From Arthrobacter sp. ISL-65 (GTDB lineage Bacteria; Actinomycetota; Actinomycetes; Actinomycetales; Micrococcaceae), in NCBI RefSeq assembly GCF_018613795.1, contig NZ_JAGGPN010000026.1, positions 22,009 through 86,008 of the forward strand: a stretch of 64,000 bases of DNA, written 5' to 3'. This document shows positions 7,951 to 19,179 of the stretch, one piece after another (positions within the stretch are counted from its first letter, which is position 1; each line of letters opens with the position of its first letter). The notes below the pieces were generated by a model. That model was not told the DNA's origin and searched no databases. It saw nothing but the letters and a program-made list of their open reading frames with translations. Made by a program: the position numbers and the translations under genes.

Positions 7951-9524
7951 CAGGAGACTTTGTCTTTGGCGTCCATAGCCCCGGACATGGTGCCCTTGGC
8001 GTCGCGGGCGTGAGCCATAATGACTTCCCGGGCGCGCTCTTTGTCCTGGCGCTCGAATGCGGCAACGACCTCGAGGTGATCTTGGGCGACCCGCTCGAAG
8101 ATTTCCGTGCCCTCCACGAAGGTTGCTGCCATCTGGGCGTGGACGTCGAGCCGTCGGTACGACTCAAGCAGCATGGGGTTATCGCAGATCGTGAAGAGGT
8201 ACTCGTGGAACTCTTCGTTGGTCCTCACGTATTCTTCGGGGTCGAGGACCCTGCCCTTGCCCACCGCGCGTGTGGTCGCTTCCGCGAGACGGCGGAACTG
8301 GTTCAGTTGCTCATTGCTGAGGCGGCCCAGCATCAGTTCGGTGACTGCAAGTTCAAGCCCCATCCGGGCGTCCAGGTGGGCGTAACTGTCCTCCTTACGG
8401 AACTCGAGACGGCCGGTTTCCAGGGAAGAAATTGCTTGGACGCGGCTGATCGTGTCGCCTTCGGTCTCCAGCTTCTCCGCAGGAGCGGGCGCGCCGGTCT
8501 CGGCGTCTCCGCCTGTGGTCTCCTTGGGGGCGAAACGCTCGAAGTAGAAGTTGGCTGGCTGGATGTCCTCGGTGTCCAGCCACTTGGAGACGGCGTTGAC
8601 CATGGGTGGCGGGCCGCACAGGTAGATGTCGACGTCGCCGTCGTTGAGGTGAGACGGCTGGATGATCTGGGTGACGTAGCCCGTGTGGGGGGCGGAGGTA
8701 TCCGGCTCCGAGGCGATGTAGTCCCAAGTGAAGCCCGGCAACTTGGTTTCGTAGGCGCGGAGCCAGTCGAGGCCGACGATGTCGGCTTCGCGAGAGACGC
8801 CGTAGATCAGGTGCACCGGCGTGGCTGGCGGGTTCTCCGATAGCTTTTCCAGGATTGACAGGAGCGGGGCTAGTCCGGTGCCGCCTGCGAGCAGGAGCAG
8901 GGGGCGCTTTGGCTCGCGAAGGAAGAAGGAGCCGTAGGGGCCGGTGAACTCGATGGCGTCCCCGACCGCTGCCCGGTCACGCAGGTACTCCGACATTGCG
9001 CCCTGAGGGGTGATCCGGACCATGAAGGAGGTGTCCTCAACTTCGGGGCCGTTGCTGAAGGAGTACGAGCGCTCGGCATCGGTGCCCGGGACCTTGATGT
9101 TGACGTACTGGCCGGGCAGGAACGCCAGGGCCTCCCGGTTCTGCACCTCCAAGGTGAAGGAGATGGTGGACTCCGAGTGTTTGTCGAGCTCTTTCAGGGT
9201 GGAGGTGAACGTGGCGGCGGAGGTCTTCGCGGATTCCGATGTAGCCGGGATTTGGATGGCGAGGTCCGATTCCGGGACGGCCTGGCAGGTGAGCAGGTAG
9301 CCCTTCTCGAGTTCCTCCTCCGTCATGGCGTCGTCGATGTAGTCTCCGGGGTCGAAGGAGCCGGAGTCGCAGAACGCCTTGCACGTGCCGCAGGCGCCGT
9401 CACGGCAGTCTGACGGGATGTTGATCCGCGCCTTGTATGCAGCGTCCATGACGGTCTCGTAGTCGCCGACCTTGATGACCTTTGTGACGCCATCCTCGAA
9501 GCTGAGGGCTACCTTATGGCCCAT
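7950..9524 (-). CDS. benC: Benzoate 1,2-dioxygenase reductase BenC with an additional C-terminal FCD domain
   Basis: A 524-residue protein. Residues 1-90 are a plant-type [2Fe-2S] ferredoxin domain with Cys 40, 45, 48 and 80. Residues about 105-335 are the FAD/NAD reductase, with RSYSFS (152-157), GGTGLAP (214-220) and CGPPPM (303-308). It passes electrons from NADH to the BenAB oxygenase. Classical BenC ends near residue 340. Here a Gly/Ala/Pro-rich linker (337-352) leads to an all-helical domain (about 385-515) that resembles the ligand-binding FCD domain of GntR regulators. It keeps potential metal ligands (NEEFH at 436-440, His 483, His 505), and there is no DNA-binding domain. The reading frame is continuous and coupled to benD, so this is a real fusion. 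Confidence 0.92.
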   Translation of the reverse strand: MGHKVALSFEDGVTKVIKVGDYETVMDAAYKARINIPSDCRDGACGTCKAFCDSGSFDPGDYIDDAMTEEELEKGYLLTCQAVPESDLAIQIPATSESAKTSAATFTSTLKELDKHSESTISFTLEVQNREALAFLPGQYVNIKVPGTDAERSYSFSNGPEVEDTSFMVRITPQGAMSEYLRDRAAVGDAIEFTGPYGSFFLREPKRPLLLLAGGTGLAPLLSILEKLSENPPATPVHLIYGVSREADIVGLDWLRAYETKLPGFTWDYIASEPDTSAPHTGYVTQIIQPSHLNDGDVDIYLCGPPPMVNAVSKWLDTEDIQPANFYFERFAPKETTGGDAETGAPAPAEKLETEGDTISRVQAISSLETGRLEFRKEDSYAHLDARMGLELAVTELMLGRLSNEQLNQFRRLAEATTRAVGKGRVLDPEEYVRTNEEFHEYLFTICDNPMLLESYRRLDVHAQMAATFVEGTEIFERVAQDHLEVVAAFERQDKERAREVIMAHARDAKGTMSGAMDAKDKVS

Positions 9525-9657
9525 GATTTCCTCCTGGCTGGTGGTCGCGTCCTCGCGACCCCCGAAAGTTGGTGCAGTTGTCTCGTATGAGGTGATGTTC
9601 GGCAGGATGCTCCTGACCGCAACCGTCCCGGTCGGGCCCGGACGGCGCCGGATACCG

Positions 9658-10194
9658 TCAGATCATGTAGACATCCACCACGTGGTGGATGTAATCGTTC
9701 TTCAATACAACCTTCTTCTTCAGGATCACCGGCTGCTCGCCGGAGAGATCGATGGTGTAGAAGCTCGTGCCGAAATATGTGTCAGTGGTGTTGTAGCGGA
9801 AGTACAAGGTGAACCAGTTGAAGCGGACCTTCACCTGGTCGCCGTCGTGCTCCAGGATCTCCACGTCCGTGATGTTGTGCCCGGTGCGGGGCTCCGGCAG
9901 GGAGGTGGCGGAGGACCGGTCCGTCTTGATCCGGAACACCCGGTCCTCGATGCCGCCACGGTTGTCGTAATAGATCAGCGAGATCTCGTTCTGGGGGTCC
10001 TCAGTGAGCCGGTCGTCGACGTCCCACGCCGGCATCCAGTACTCGGAGTCCGGGTGGTAGCACTGGAGCCACTCGTCGAACTGGCGGTCATCCAGCAGGC
10101 GGGCCTCCCTATAAAGAAAGGCACGTACGGTTTCGAGGGTCGCGATCTCCTCGGCGCTCTTGAGCGCAGTCAGGGGGTTAAGCAGGTTGGCCAT
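9658..10194 (-). CDS. benB: Benzoate 1,2-dioxygenase, small (beta) subunit
   Basis: A 178-residue protein of the ring-hydroxylating dioxygenase beta family (SnoaL-like cone fold). Markers include AFLYREARLLDDRQFDEWL near the N-terminus and the conserved WMPAWDVDDR. It packs with BenA as an alpha3beta3 oxygenase and has a structural role. The gene lies 38 bases after benA and 133 bases before benC, in operon order. Length is normal for the family. Confidence 0.92.
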   Translation of the reverse strand: MANLLNPLTALKSAEEIATLETVRAFLYREARLLDDRQFDEWLQCYHPDSEYWMPAWDVDDRLTEDPQNEISLIYYDNRGGIEDRVFRIKTDRSSATSLPEPRTGHNITDVEILEHDGDQVKVRFNWFTLYFRYNTTDTYFGTSFYTIDLSGEQPVILKKKVVLKNDYIHHVVDVYMI

Positions 10195-10232
10195 TGGTGT
10201 TCAGCACTCTCTTCGTGGGTTCGAGGTATCGG

Positions 10233-11615
10233 TCAGGCCGTGACCGGCACGGTTTCCTGGGCGGAGGGTTCCGCGTCGGCGAGGGCCTTGTCCATTACTT
10301 CCTTCCAGTACCCGTGCTGGATCGGGTATAGCCCCTCGTCCTCGGTGCGCATTCCAGAGGCGATCACCCGGGACATGCCCAGTGCCTTGGCCTGCTCGTC
10401 AGGACCCACGATCTCGTGAGTAGAGCCGCGCGTCATGTCGTTCCACGGCGCCGAGGTGGCCCAGTAGGTCTTGTTGCAGGAACGGAACTCTTCGAGGTCG
10501 TCCGGCGTGGCCATGCCGGTCGCATTGAAGAAATCCTCGTACTGGCGGATGCGCTTTGAGCGGTTCTCTTGCGACTCACCCTTTGGTGCAATGCAGTAGA
10601 TCGTGACTTCGGTCTGGTCCGCTGAAATAGGGCGGAAGTGACGGATCTGCGAGGAGAACTGGTCCATGATGTAGACGTTCGGGTACAGGCAGAGGTTGCG
10701 GGAGATGTTGATCATGAAGTTTGCCATCTCCTCGCCGTACTTCTGGACGAGCTCGTCGCGGCGGTCCCACAGCGGACGGTCCTGGGCGTTGGTCCACTCC
10801 TGCCACAGCAGCAGGTGCCCGTGGTCGTAGGAATAGAAGCCGCCCTTGACCTTCCCCCATTTGCCGGCGTCCATGGCCTTGGTCGTGTTGGCGGAGTCAC
10901 CGGCACTTCGGCGGGCGGTGGTTGCGGCGTAGTTCCAATGCACTGCGGTGACGTGGTAGCCGTCGGCGCCGTTTTCCGCCTGGACCTTCCAGTTGCCGTC
11001 GTAGGTGTAGGTGGACGACCCGCGCAGGACCTCGAGTCCCTCCGGGGACTGGTCCACAATCGAATCGATGACCTTGGTGGCGTCTCCCAGGTGATCCTCG
11101 AGTGGGAGGACGTCAGCGTTCAAGGAGCCGAAAAGGAAGCCACGGTAGGAGTCGAAGCGGGCCACCTTGGTGAGGTCGTGCGAGCCCTCTTTGTTGAAGG
11201 TCTCCGGGTATCCAGCGTTGCGGGAGTCCTTGACCTTCAGCAGTTCCCCGGAGTTCTTGAAGGTCCAGCCGTGGAAAGGGCAGGTGAACGTGGTCCTGTT
11301 GTCGGTCTTGCGTCGGCAGAGCATCGCGCCTCGGTGCGAGCAGGCATTGACGATGCAGTTGATCTTCTCGTCCTTATCCCGGGTGATGACGACGGGAGTC
11401 CGCCCGATGTAGGTGGTGAAGTAGTCGCCCACGTTGGGGATCTGGGATTCGTGGGCGAGGTAAACCCAGTTGCCCTCGAAGATGTGCTTCATCTCCAGTT
11501 CGAAGATCTCTTCGTTCGTGAAGATCTCGCGCTTCGCCCGGATGACGCCGTTCTCACGATCGTCGATCACGGCGTCGGCAAGGACCTCACGGACACGGGT
11601 CAGGTTCTCGGTCAT
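10233..11615 (-). CDS. benA: Benzoate 1,2-dioxygenase, large (alpha) subunit
   Basis: A 460-residue protein. The Rieske [2Fe-2S] site is complete: Cys92-x-His94 in ACSHRG and Cys112-x2-His115 in TCPFHGW. The mononuclear iron site is visible as [15 protein letters not shown] (His 221 and 226), with an Asp expected further on. BenAB adds O2 to benzoate to give the 1,2-cis-diol-1-carboxylate. The ATG at 11615 was chosen because AAGGAG precedes it and the protein then starts as other BenA proteins do; an upstream in-frame ATG adds only 18 residues without family support. First gene of the benABCD-R operon. Confidence 0.95.
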   Translation of the reverse strand: MTENLTRVREVLADAVIDDRENGVIRAKREIFTNEEIFELEMKHIFEGNWVYLAHESQIPNVGDYFTTYIGRTPVVITRDKDEKINCIVNACSHRGAMLCRRKTDNRTTFTCPFHGWTFKNSGELLKVKDSRNAGYPETFNKEGSHDLTKVARFDSYRGFLFGSLNADVLPLEDHLGDATKVIDSIVDQSPEGLEVLRGSSTYTYDGNWKVQAENGADGYHVTAVHWNYAATTARRSAGDSANTTKAMDAGKWGKVKGGFYSYDHGHLLLWQEWTNAQDRPLWDRRDELVQKYGEEMANFMINISRNLCLYPNVYIMDQFSSQIRHFRPISADQTEVTIYCIAPKGESQENRSKRIRQYEDFFNATGMATPDDLEEFRSCNKTYWATSAPWNDMTRGSTHEIVGPDEQAKALGMSRVIASGMRTEDEGLYPIQHGYWKEVMDKALADAEPSAQETVPVTA

Positions 11616-11945
11616 GACGTGCTCCTTCTTCGGAGATTGAGGCGGGCGAACGGCGGCCGTGGTGACCATGCTTCAGCCCATCGTGGGAAAAGGTATGTGA
11701 GCCATTCTGGTGCAGCGTGACAGCTCTCACATCAGGCAAACCCCTAGGGTCTACCAAGGGTGTCTTTATGTAAGTTTAGTTACCTAGAAGCCGCCTAATG
11801 GATACTTGTTTCGTCCTTATCCTGCGCCTAACCTGAGATGGACGGCACGTGAAGCCGCTGGCCCTGTGGGCCTACCCTGCGCCCGGCGCGTCACGGCCGG
11901 ATAGGAGCCTTTCCTGTCCCGGATACAAGATGAGTGGAGATCACC
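11616..11945. promoter_or_regulatory. Divergent ben/cat control region
   Basis: 330 bases between benA (minus) and catA (plus), which must hold both promoters. A TGTGAG (11696-11701) and CTCACA (11726-11731) inverted pair lies about 80 bases upstream of benA and could be an activator site. An AT-rich stretch near 11765-11800 is the likely catA promoter core. No site can be assigned to BenR or the LysR protein with confidence. Confidence 0.4.
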
Positions 11946-12830
11946 ATGACTGAGATTCAGGCGGACACCCGCAAAGAAGATGAGGGTACTGCCGTAGAGG
12001 CCGGCTCGAAGGCCACCGAGCGCTTCACCGCCTCTGGCAAGATCGCTGGACTGGGCGTACCCAAGGAGCGCGTGAGCCTGCTCGCCGGAGCCCTGATCAA
12101 GGCTGCCAACGACATCGTCGTCGAGCACCAAGTCACCTATGAGGAGTACAACGCCCTGAAGGCGTGGCTGATCAAGGTCGGCACTGATGGCGAGTGGCCC
12201 CTGTTCCTCGACGTGTGGCTCGAACACACTGTGGAAGATGTCAACTCCCAGGACCGCCCCGGCACCAGGGGCACCATCGAGGGACCTTACTACGTCCCGA
12301 ACTCCCCAGTGCTTGAATCCCCCGCTACCGTGGAGATGCGTGAGGACGAGGAGGGCACTCCTCTGCGCTTCAGCGGCCACTTCACCGACACTGACGGCAA
12401 CCCGATCCAGGGTGCCCAGCTGGAGATCTGGCATGCAGACGCGGCTGGGTTCTACTCCCAGTACGCCCCGGGCCTGCCGGACTGGCTCTTCCGCGCAACC
12501 GTGAAAGCCGACGACGATGGCCAATTCGTGCTCCACACAATGCGCCCGGCCCCGTACCAGATCCCCACGGACGGTGCCTGCGGACAGCTGATCAGTGCGG
12601 CAGGGTGGCACGCGTGGCGCCCGGCCCACATCCACATCAAGGTCTCCGCCCCGGGATACCAGCCGGTGACCCAGCAGCTTTACTTCCCCGGTGACCCGCA
12701 CAACGCCGATGACATCGCTTCTGCTGTCAAGCCCGAGCTGATGCTCGATCCCAAGCCGCGCACGGATGGCGCGGCCGGCGAGGAGGCCGTATACGACTAC
12801 GTTCTGGCCAAGGAGGGTCAGTCCAAGTAG
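11946..12830 (+). CDS. catA: Catechol 1,2-dioxygenase (intradiol)
   Basis: A 294-residue intradiol dioxygenase that cleaves catechol to cis,cis-muconate. The non-haem Fe(III) ligands are visible: Tyr170 (AGFYSQY), Tyr204 (APYQIPTDG), His228 and His230 (RPAHIHIKV). The N-terminal helical dimerisation region of catechol (not protocatechuate) dioxygenases is present. The ATG at 11946 is preceded by GGAG; a GTG 12 bases upstream is in frame but less likely. It heads catA-catB-catC, divergent from the ben operon. A hairpin follows before catB, so part of the transcript may stop there. Confidence 0.95.
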   Translation: MTEIQADTRKEDEGTAVEAGSKATERFTASGKIAGLGVPKERVSLLAGALIKAANDIVVEHQVTYEEYNALKAWLIKVGTDGEWPLFLDVWLEHTVEDVNSQDRPGTRGTIEGPYYVPNSPVLESPATVEMREDEEGTPLRFSGHFTDTDGNPIQGAQLEIWHADAAGFYSQYAPGLPDWLFRATVKADDDGQFVLHTMRPAPYQIPTDGACGQLISAAGWHAWRPAHIHIKVSAPGYQPVTQQLYFPGDPHNADDIASAVKPELMLDPKPRTDGAAGEEAVYDYVLAKEGQSK

Positions 12831-12873
12831 AGGGTCCCCCGCTCTTGCCTTGGCCAGGGCGGCCACGGCCAAT

Positions 12874-12906
12874 GAAGCGTCCCAGAGCAAAAGCTCTGGG
12901 CGCTTC
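12874..12906. terminator. Hairpin between catA and catB
   Basis: GAAGCG-T-CCCAGAGC (12874-12888) pairs with GCTCTGGGCGCTTC (12893-12906) around an AAAA loop, leaving one bulged base. It lies 44 bases after the catA stop and 54 bases before the catB start. It could be an attenuator or an RNA-stability element that sets catA expression above catBC. Confidence 0.6.
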
Positions 12907-12959
12907 TCACCTCTTCCGCCAATACTCTCGCACCGTCTGACCCGAAAGGAACCGCGCCG

Positions 12960-14060
12960 TTGAAAATCGAACGGATTGAAGTGATTCCCTACTCCATCCC
13001 GTACACGCATCCACTGAGATTTGCCAGCGGCGAGGTGGCAAATGCTGACCACGTTCTTGTGCGCCTGTACACCGACGACGGCGTAGTGGGAGTTGCAGAC
13101 GCACCTCCCCGGCCCTACACGTACGGCGAGACCCAGGAGTCCATCGGAACGATCATCGAGAAGACTTTTGCCCCGCAGCTGATCGGCCTCGAGATATTAG
13201 ACCGCGAGCAGATCCATGCGGTGCTGCGCCGCACCATTCACAATCAGGTAGCGAAGGGCGCCGTCGACATTGCCGTATGGGACGCGCTCGGCAAGACACT
13301 CGGCACTCCGGTGCACAAGCTACTGGGTGGGTATACCGACCGGATGCTGGTCAGCCATATGCTCGGCTTTCGGCCGGCGCAGGAACTCCTCGACGAGGCC
13401 CTGCGCTTCGGCGAGGAATACGGCATCACCACCTTCAAGCTGAAGGTAGGCCGCCGGCCGCTGTCCTTGGATGTGGAGGCCTGCCACGTGCTGCGCGAGG
13501 GACTGGGCGAAGACGTGGAGCTTTACCTTGACGCGAACCGCGGGTGGACGGCGAATGAGGCCCTTGAGGTCCTTCGGCGGACCGAGGGATTGGGACTGAC
13601 CCTGCTCGAGGAACCCTGTGACGCAAAGGAAGCAATGAGTCGCCGCCGCCTAGTCGACAAATCCCCGATCCCGGTAGTGGGAGACGAATCCGTTCCCACG
13701 GCCGGCGATGCGTCCCGGGAACTGCTCTCCGGCGGCTGCAATGCCATCTGCATTAAGACCGCGCGTTCCGGCTTCACGGAAGCCACCGAGATACTCGGGC
13801 TCTGCACCGGGCTCGGCGTGGATGTGACCATGGGCAACCAGATCGACACCCAGGTCGGCTCGCTGGCGACCGTCACCTTTGGCGCCGCCCACGAGGCCAC
13901 CAGCCGCCGGGCAGGGGAATTGTCAAACTTCCTCGACATGGCTGACGACCTGATGGCTGACCCGCTCCGGATAATCGACGGCACGATTTCCGTGCGCGAT
14001 CTGCCGGGGGTCGGAGCAGAGATCGACGAAGACAAGCTCGCGAAGTACCGCCTGTCGTAG
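12960..14060 (+). CDS. catB: Muconate cycloisomerase
   Basis: A 366-residue enolase-superfamily enzyme that converts cis,cis-muconate to muconolactone. Visible active-site residues are K160-x-K162 (TFKLKVG), the metal ligands Asp191 (LYLDANRGW), Glu217 (LLEEP) and Asp242 (GDES), and Lys266 (ICIKTARSG) on the opposite face. This pattern fits the muconate lactonising enzyme subgroup rather than mandelate racemase. The start is a TTG at 12960 preceded by GAAAGGA; no better ATG is available. Middle gene of catABC. Confidence 0.93.
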   Translation: MKIERIEVIPYSIPYTHPLRFASGEVANADHVLVRLYTDDGVVGVADAPPRPYTYGETQESIGTIIEKTFAPQLIGLEILDREQIHAVLRRTIHNQVAKGAVDIAVWDALGKTLGTPVHKLLGGYTDRMLVSHMLGFRPAQELLDEALRFGEEYGITTFKLKVGRRPLSLDVEACHVLREGLGEDVELYLDANRGWTANEALEVLRRTEGLGLTLLEEPCDAKEAMSRRRLVDKSPIPVVGDESVPTAGDASRELLSGGCNAICIKTARSGFTEATEILGLCTGLGVDVTMGNQIDTQVGSLATVTFGAAHEATSRRAGELSNFLDMADDLMADPLRIIDGTISVRDLPGVGAEIDEDKLAKYRLS

Positions 14061-14085
14061 CCCCCAACCACCAAGGAGAAAAATA

Positions 14086-14364
14086 GTGTTGTTTTTGGCC
14101 CGGATGGACGTGCAATTCCCACCGCATCTCTCCCCTGAGGACGTCACCCGCATGCAGGGGCTGGAGAAGGAGTATTCCCAAGGGCTGCAACAGGAAGGCC
14201 GCCTCATCTCGATCTGGCGGGTGGTCGGCGAGTATGCGAACTATTCGGTGTTCGACGTCGCGTCCAACGACGAGTTGCACGGTGTCCTCAGTGGCTTCCC
14301 GATGTACCCCTACATGAAGATCAAGGTCACACCGCTGGCCAAGCATCCCAACTCCATCCGCTGA
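14086..14364 (+). CDS. catC: Muconolactone delta-isomerase
   Basis: A 92-residue protein, the usual length of CatC, which isomerises muconolactone to 3-oxoadipate enol-lactone. It shows the family start (LFLARMDVQFP) and the segment LISIWRVVGEYANYSVFDV. The GTG start at 14086 has a strong AAGGAG 8 bases upstream and lies 25 bases after catB. The genes for the remaining steps (pcaD, pcaIJ, pcaF) are not in the window. Confidence 0.93.
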   Translation: MLFLARMDVQFPPHLSPEDVTRMQGLEKEYSQGLQQEGRLISIWRVVGEYANYSVFDVASNDELHGVLSGFPMYPYMKIKVTPLAKHPNSIR

Positions 14365-14581
14365 TGGGTCGAGGCGGAACCTGCAGGGACTAGTGCTACT
14401 TGACGGCAGTTTGCAGGAGTCCGCGGCCCTGTGAAAACGCACCAGAACTCCCTCCAGCTTCCGGATGTCGTGCCGTCCGCAACTTCAAGGATTGGCTCGT
14501 TGCCTACATGGGTCCGCGAAGGAGACCCCACTCCCTCATGAGTGGCCATTCCTTCCCATCCGTCATCGCTCAGGAGCCATC

Positions 14582-15865
14582 ATGCCCCACCCCTCTAAGG
14601 CCCCGTCCACGACTACCAGGGGAGGACCAGGCCCGAAACCTGGAGGACAACCGCTCTTCGAGCGGCCCAGGGTCCGCCCGGCTGGAGTGCGTGACGTCCT
14701 GCGGGACATCGGCCCGCACTACGCTTCGAACGGGATCGTCGGATTGGCCTTCTCCGCCTCCGGGCCGATCGCAGTCACCCTTGCGGTCGGGTCGCTCGGC
14801 GGACTGACGCAGGCCCAGCTCGCGTCGTGGGTCTTCGCCATTTTCCTCTCGGCCGGCGCGGCTACCCTGGTCATGTCACTGATCTACCGCCAGCCGTTGG
14901 GCTTCGCCTGGTCCATTCCGGGGACCGTACTGCTGGGGCCGTCCCTGCAGCACCTGTCTTTCCCGGAGGTGGTCGGGGCGTTTTTCTCTGCCGGGGTGCT
15001 GATCTTAGCCCTTGGTGCCACCGGGGTAGTGCGCCCAATAATGGCCGCGATTCCCGTGCCTATTGTCATGGCAATGGTTGCAGCCGTGTTCCTCCGGTTT
15101 GGTACGGACATCGTCTCTTCCACCCGAACCGACCCCGCAGTGGCGGCACCGATGGTGGTGGCGTTCCTCGTGCTCGCGGCCGTACCCGCCTTGGGCAGGT
15201 ATCTCCCTCCGGTGCTCGGCACACTTGTCGTGGGCGTCATCGCCGTCGCACTCAGCGGCCGTTTCACCATTGAGGACGGCGGACCGATCCTCGCCGCCCC
15301 TGTATTCACCGCCCCCGAGTTCACTTGGGCCGCCCAACTGGAACTGGTGATACCCCTGGCGCTCACGGTACTGGTGGTGCAGAACGGGCAGGGGGCGGCC
15401 GTGCTCCGGACCGCCGGCCACCACCCTCCGATCAACGTCTTCGCAATGAGCTCGGGGGTGTTCTCCCTGCTCAATGCCGTATTCGGCGCCGTCTCGGCCT
15501 GCGTCACCGGCCCCACCAACGCTTTGCTGACCTCCTCTGGCCAGAAACAGCGCCAGTACACCGCCGCAGTGGTCTACAGCCTACTGTCTCTGGTCTGCGC
15601 CCTGCTGGCCCCCACGCTCACCCGCTTCATGCTAGCCACTCCCGAAGCCTTCATTCTGGCCCTGGGGGGCCTCGCAATGCTGCGGGCCCTCCAACAGGCC
15701 TTCGTTACCGCATTCGCCACGAACTTCACCCTCGGAGCCCTGGTAACTTTCGTCGTCACGATCTCTGGCCTGGACCTCTTCAGCATCCATGCCGCGTTCT
15801 GGGGCATGGTCATCGGCTACGGCGCATCCCGCCTCCTCGAGCGCCAGGACCACGCAACGAACTGA
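14582..15865 (+). CDS. benE: Benzoate/H+ symporter, BenE family
   Basis: A 427-residue membrane protein with about 11-12 hydrophobic segments and the BenE-family segments GIVGLAFSASGPIAVTLAV, ACVTGPTNALLTSSG and NFTLGALVTF. The family takes up benzoate with protons and is distinct from the MFS carrier benK. The ATG at 14582 follows AGGAG; an upstream in-frame ATG has no ribosome site. The 217 bases after catC contain no gene. Two benzoate carriers around one ben/cat module also occur in C. glutamicum. Confidence 0.88.
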   Translation: MPHPSKAPSTTTRGGPGPKPGGQPLFERPRVRPAGVRDVLRDIGPHYASNGIVGLAFSASGPIAVTLAVGSLGGLTQAQLASWVFAIFLSAGAATLVMSLIYRQPLGFAWSIPGTVLLGPSLQHLSFPEVVGAFFSAGVLILALGATGVVRPIMAAIPVPIVMAMVAAVFLRFGTDIVSSTRTDPAVAAPMVVAFLVLAAVPALGRYLPPVLGTLVVGVIAVALSGRFTIEDGGPILAAPVFTAPEFTWAAQLELVIPLALTVLVVQNGQGAAVLRTAGHHPPINVFAMSSGVFSLLNAVFGAVSACVTGPTNALLTSSGQKQRQYTAAVVYSLLSLVCALLAPTLTRFMLATPEAFILALGGLAMLRALQQAFVTAFATNFTLGALVTFVVTISGLDLFSIHAAFWGMVIGYGASRLLERQDHATN

Positions 15866-15918
15866 TGCCGCCGTGCCTCGTGCACTGGCAAATTACGCGC
15901 CGTCGCAATGGCCGCTTT

Positions 15919-17308
<1,390 letters not shown>

Positions 17309-17309
<1 letters not shown>

Positions 17310-18256
17310 CAGTATTTCTCCTGAGTGCTTGCGGCGGCGCTTGATGTAGCGCTTGTCTCTGTGTTCGCTGTGGCGTCGCGATGACGGGTGGTGCTCTCAT
17401 CGGTGGACGCCTGTTGGGTCGCGGCCCAGCTGGCGAGCAGCTGGAGACGCTCGTGGGAGGGCGAGCCGGGTTCGGCGGTGTAGATCAGGAAGGACAATCC
17501 CGGCTCAGCGGTAAGTTCGAGGCCTTCGTAGCTAAGGGTCAGCTTTCCCACGACGTGATGGTGAAAGTTCTTGGTCCCTGAGCCATGCCGGCGAACGTTG
17601 TGCGCACCCCACCGGGTACGGAACTCGTTACTACGAGTGGACAGTTCGCCGATGAGATCGTGCAGTTGCTTGTCGCGGGGATCCCGGCCCGCCTCGGTAC
17701 GGAGGATGGAGACGCTGATGTCGGCTGCGGCGTCCCAATCCGGGTAGAAGACGTGGGAGCGTTCATCGAGGAAGTTATAGCGTGCCAGGTTTCCCCGGCC
17801 AGGACCGTCCAAGACCTCGTCGTAGAAAGCACTGCCGAAGGGGTTGACTGCCAGGATGTCCATCCGCCCGTTGCGCACGAACGCCGGACTCGCGGTGATG
17901 GCGTCCAGCGCGAGCTGCAGCCCCGGCCGGGCAGCCCACTGCTTCGGTTTGCGGCGCGGCACGGCAATCGCGGCCCCGTTCGCGGCGCGTGCGAGGTCGA
18001 ACAGGTGTTCGCGCTCAGCCTCGTCCAGTTGCAGAGCCCGCGCGACGGCGTCCAGTACAGAGTCGGAGACACCGGCCAAATTGCCGCGCTCGATCTTCGA
18101 GTAATACTCGATGCTCGTGTCGGCGAGCATCGCCACCTCGCCTCGCCGCAGTCCCGCGACGCGGCGATTGCCGCCGTCCGGCAGACCGGCTTGCGCGGGC
18201 GTGAGCTTCGCGCGGCGGCTGGTGAGGAAATCCCGCACCTCGTTTCGATTGTCCAT
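17309..18256 (-). CDS. Xre-type regulator with MmyB-like ligand-binding domain
   Basis: A 315-residue protein. The N-terminal helix-turn-helix (LRRGEVAMLADTSIEYYSKI, about residues 35-60) is followed by an MmyB-like PAS-type domain (about 105-275) with LAVNPFGSAFYDEV and the DWDAAADISVSILR region. MmyB-like proteins bind fatty acids or other small hydrophobic ligands. It heads its own operon and faces the oxidoreductase gene at 18439, so it probably controls both directions. The Ser/Thr/Ala-rich last 25 residues are low complexity. Confidence 0.85.
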
Positions 18257-18438
18257 GACCGCTACGTTACGCCCGAGCCATTACGGGAGGGATGCCCTGT
18301 CGGTACACCTATCACCAGTGACTCCCTCGCACCAATACAAGCGACTTTTATGGAATAGCCACCCGGCCTGGAGACATTCCCCGCCAGTGATCGCCGGCAC
18401 CATGGCCTCCCCCGAAACGTCAACGATTGGAAACTGAC

Positions 18439-19122
18439 ATGCACATCACCGTCCTCGGAACAGGCATGGTCGGCCGCGGCTTCGCCGCCCGGCTCAGCGA
18501 ACTCGGCCACGACGTCGCGATCGGCACGAGGGACGTCGAGCAGACGCTCGCACGCACCGATTCCGACACCATGGGGAATCCGCCGTTCTCCGACTGGCGC
18601 ACGGCGCACCCGAAGATCGCACTCCTACCCTTCGCCGAAGCCGGCGCCCGGGCGGAGGTCATCGTGAACGCGACCCACGGCGCGCTCTCGCTGACCGCGC
18701 TCGAGGTCGCCGGGGCCGAGAACCTGGCAGGGAAAGTCCTCATCGATGTTGCCCTCCCGCTCGATTTCTCCGAGGGCATGCCGCCGACGCTGACCATCGC
18801 GAACACCGACAGCCTCGCTGAGCAGATCCAGCGCGCCCACCCCGAGGCGCGGGTCGTGAAGATGCTCAATACGGTGTTCGTCGATGTAATGGTGGACCCG
18901 GGCCGAGTGCCGGGGAAACACAACATCTTCGTCGCCGGCAACGACGCGGACGCGAAGGAGACCGCCCGCGGACTCCTCCGCGAATTCGGCTGGGTCGAGG
19001 ACATGATCGTGGACCTCGGCGGCATCCGCGGAGCACGCGGCGCGGAGATGTATTCCCGGCTGTACTTCGAGCTCGTCGGAGCTCTCGGCACCTTAGATTT
19101 CAACATCGCCATCGTCCGCTAG
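18439..19122 (+). CDS. NADPH-dependent F420-reductase-like oxidoreductase
   Basis: A 227-residue Rossmann-fold protein. MHITVLGTGMVGRGFAARL is a typical NADP-binding GxGxxG start of the F420-dependent NADP reductase/ProC-like (NADP_oxidored F420-binding) family. VIVNATHGALS and KVLIDVALPLDF follow as in that group. The electron partner is unknown; in many actinobacteria these small proteins are encoded beside CMD and aldo/keto reductase genes. The ATG at 18439 starts the motif directly; a TTG 12 bases upstream is an alternative. Divergent from the Xre regulator. Confidence 0.82.
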   Translation: MHITVLGTGMVGRGFAARLSELGHDVAIGTRDVEQTLARTDSDTMGNPPFSDWRTAHPKIALLPFAEAGARAEVIVNATHGALSLTALEVAGAENLAGKVLIDVALPLDFSEGMPPTLTIANTDSLAEQIQRAHPEARVVKMLNTVFVDVMVDPGRVPGKHNIFVAGNDADAKETARGLLREFGWVEDMIVDLGGIRGARGAEMYSRLYFELVGALGTLDFNIAIVR

Positions 19123-19179
19123 CCCGCGCAACACACCACAAGACGGCTTTGTGCCGTCTGAGATGCAGGAGGAACACCC

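Noticed and set aside
10638..11720. A 360-codon plus-strand frame across benA
   Set aside because: It is antisense to the Rieske subunit, Val/Gly/Asp-rich and motif-free.
11817..13052. A 411-codon minus-strand open frame across catA
   Set aside because: catA has all iron ligands in the plus frame; the opposite frame has no recognisable domain.
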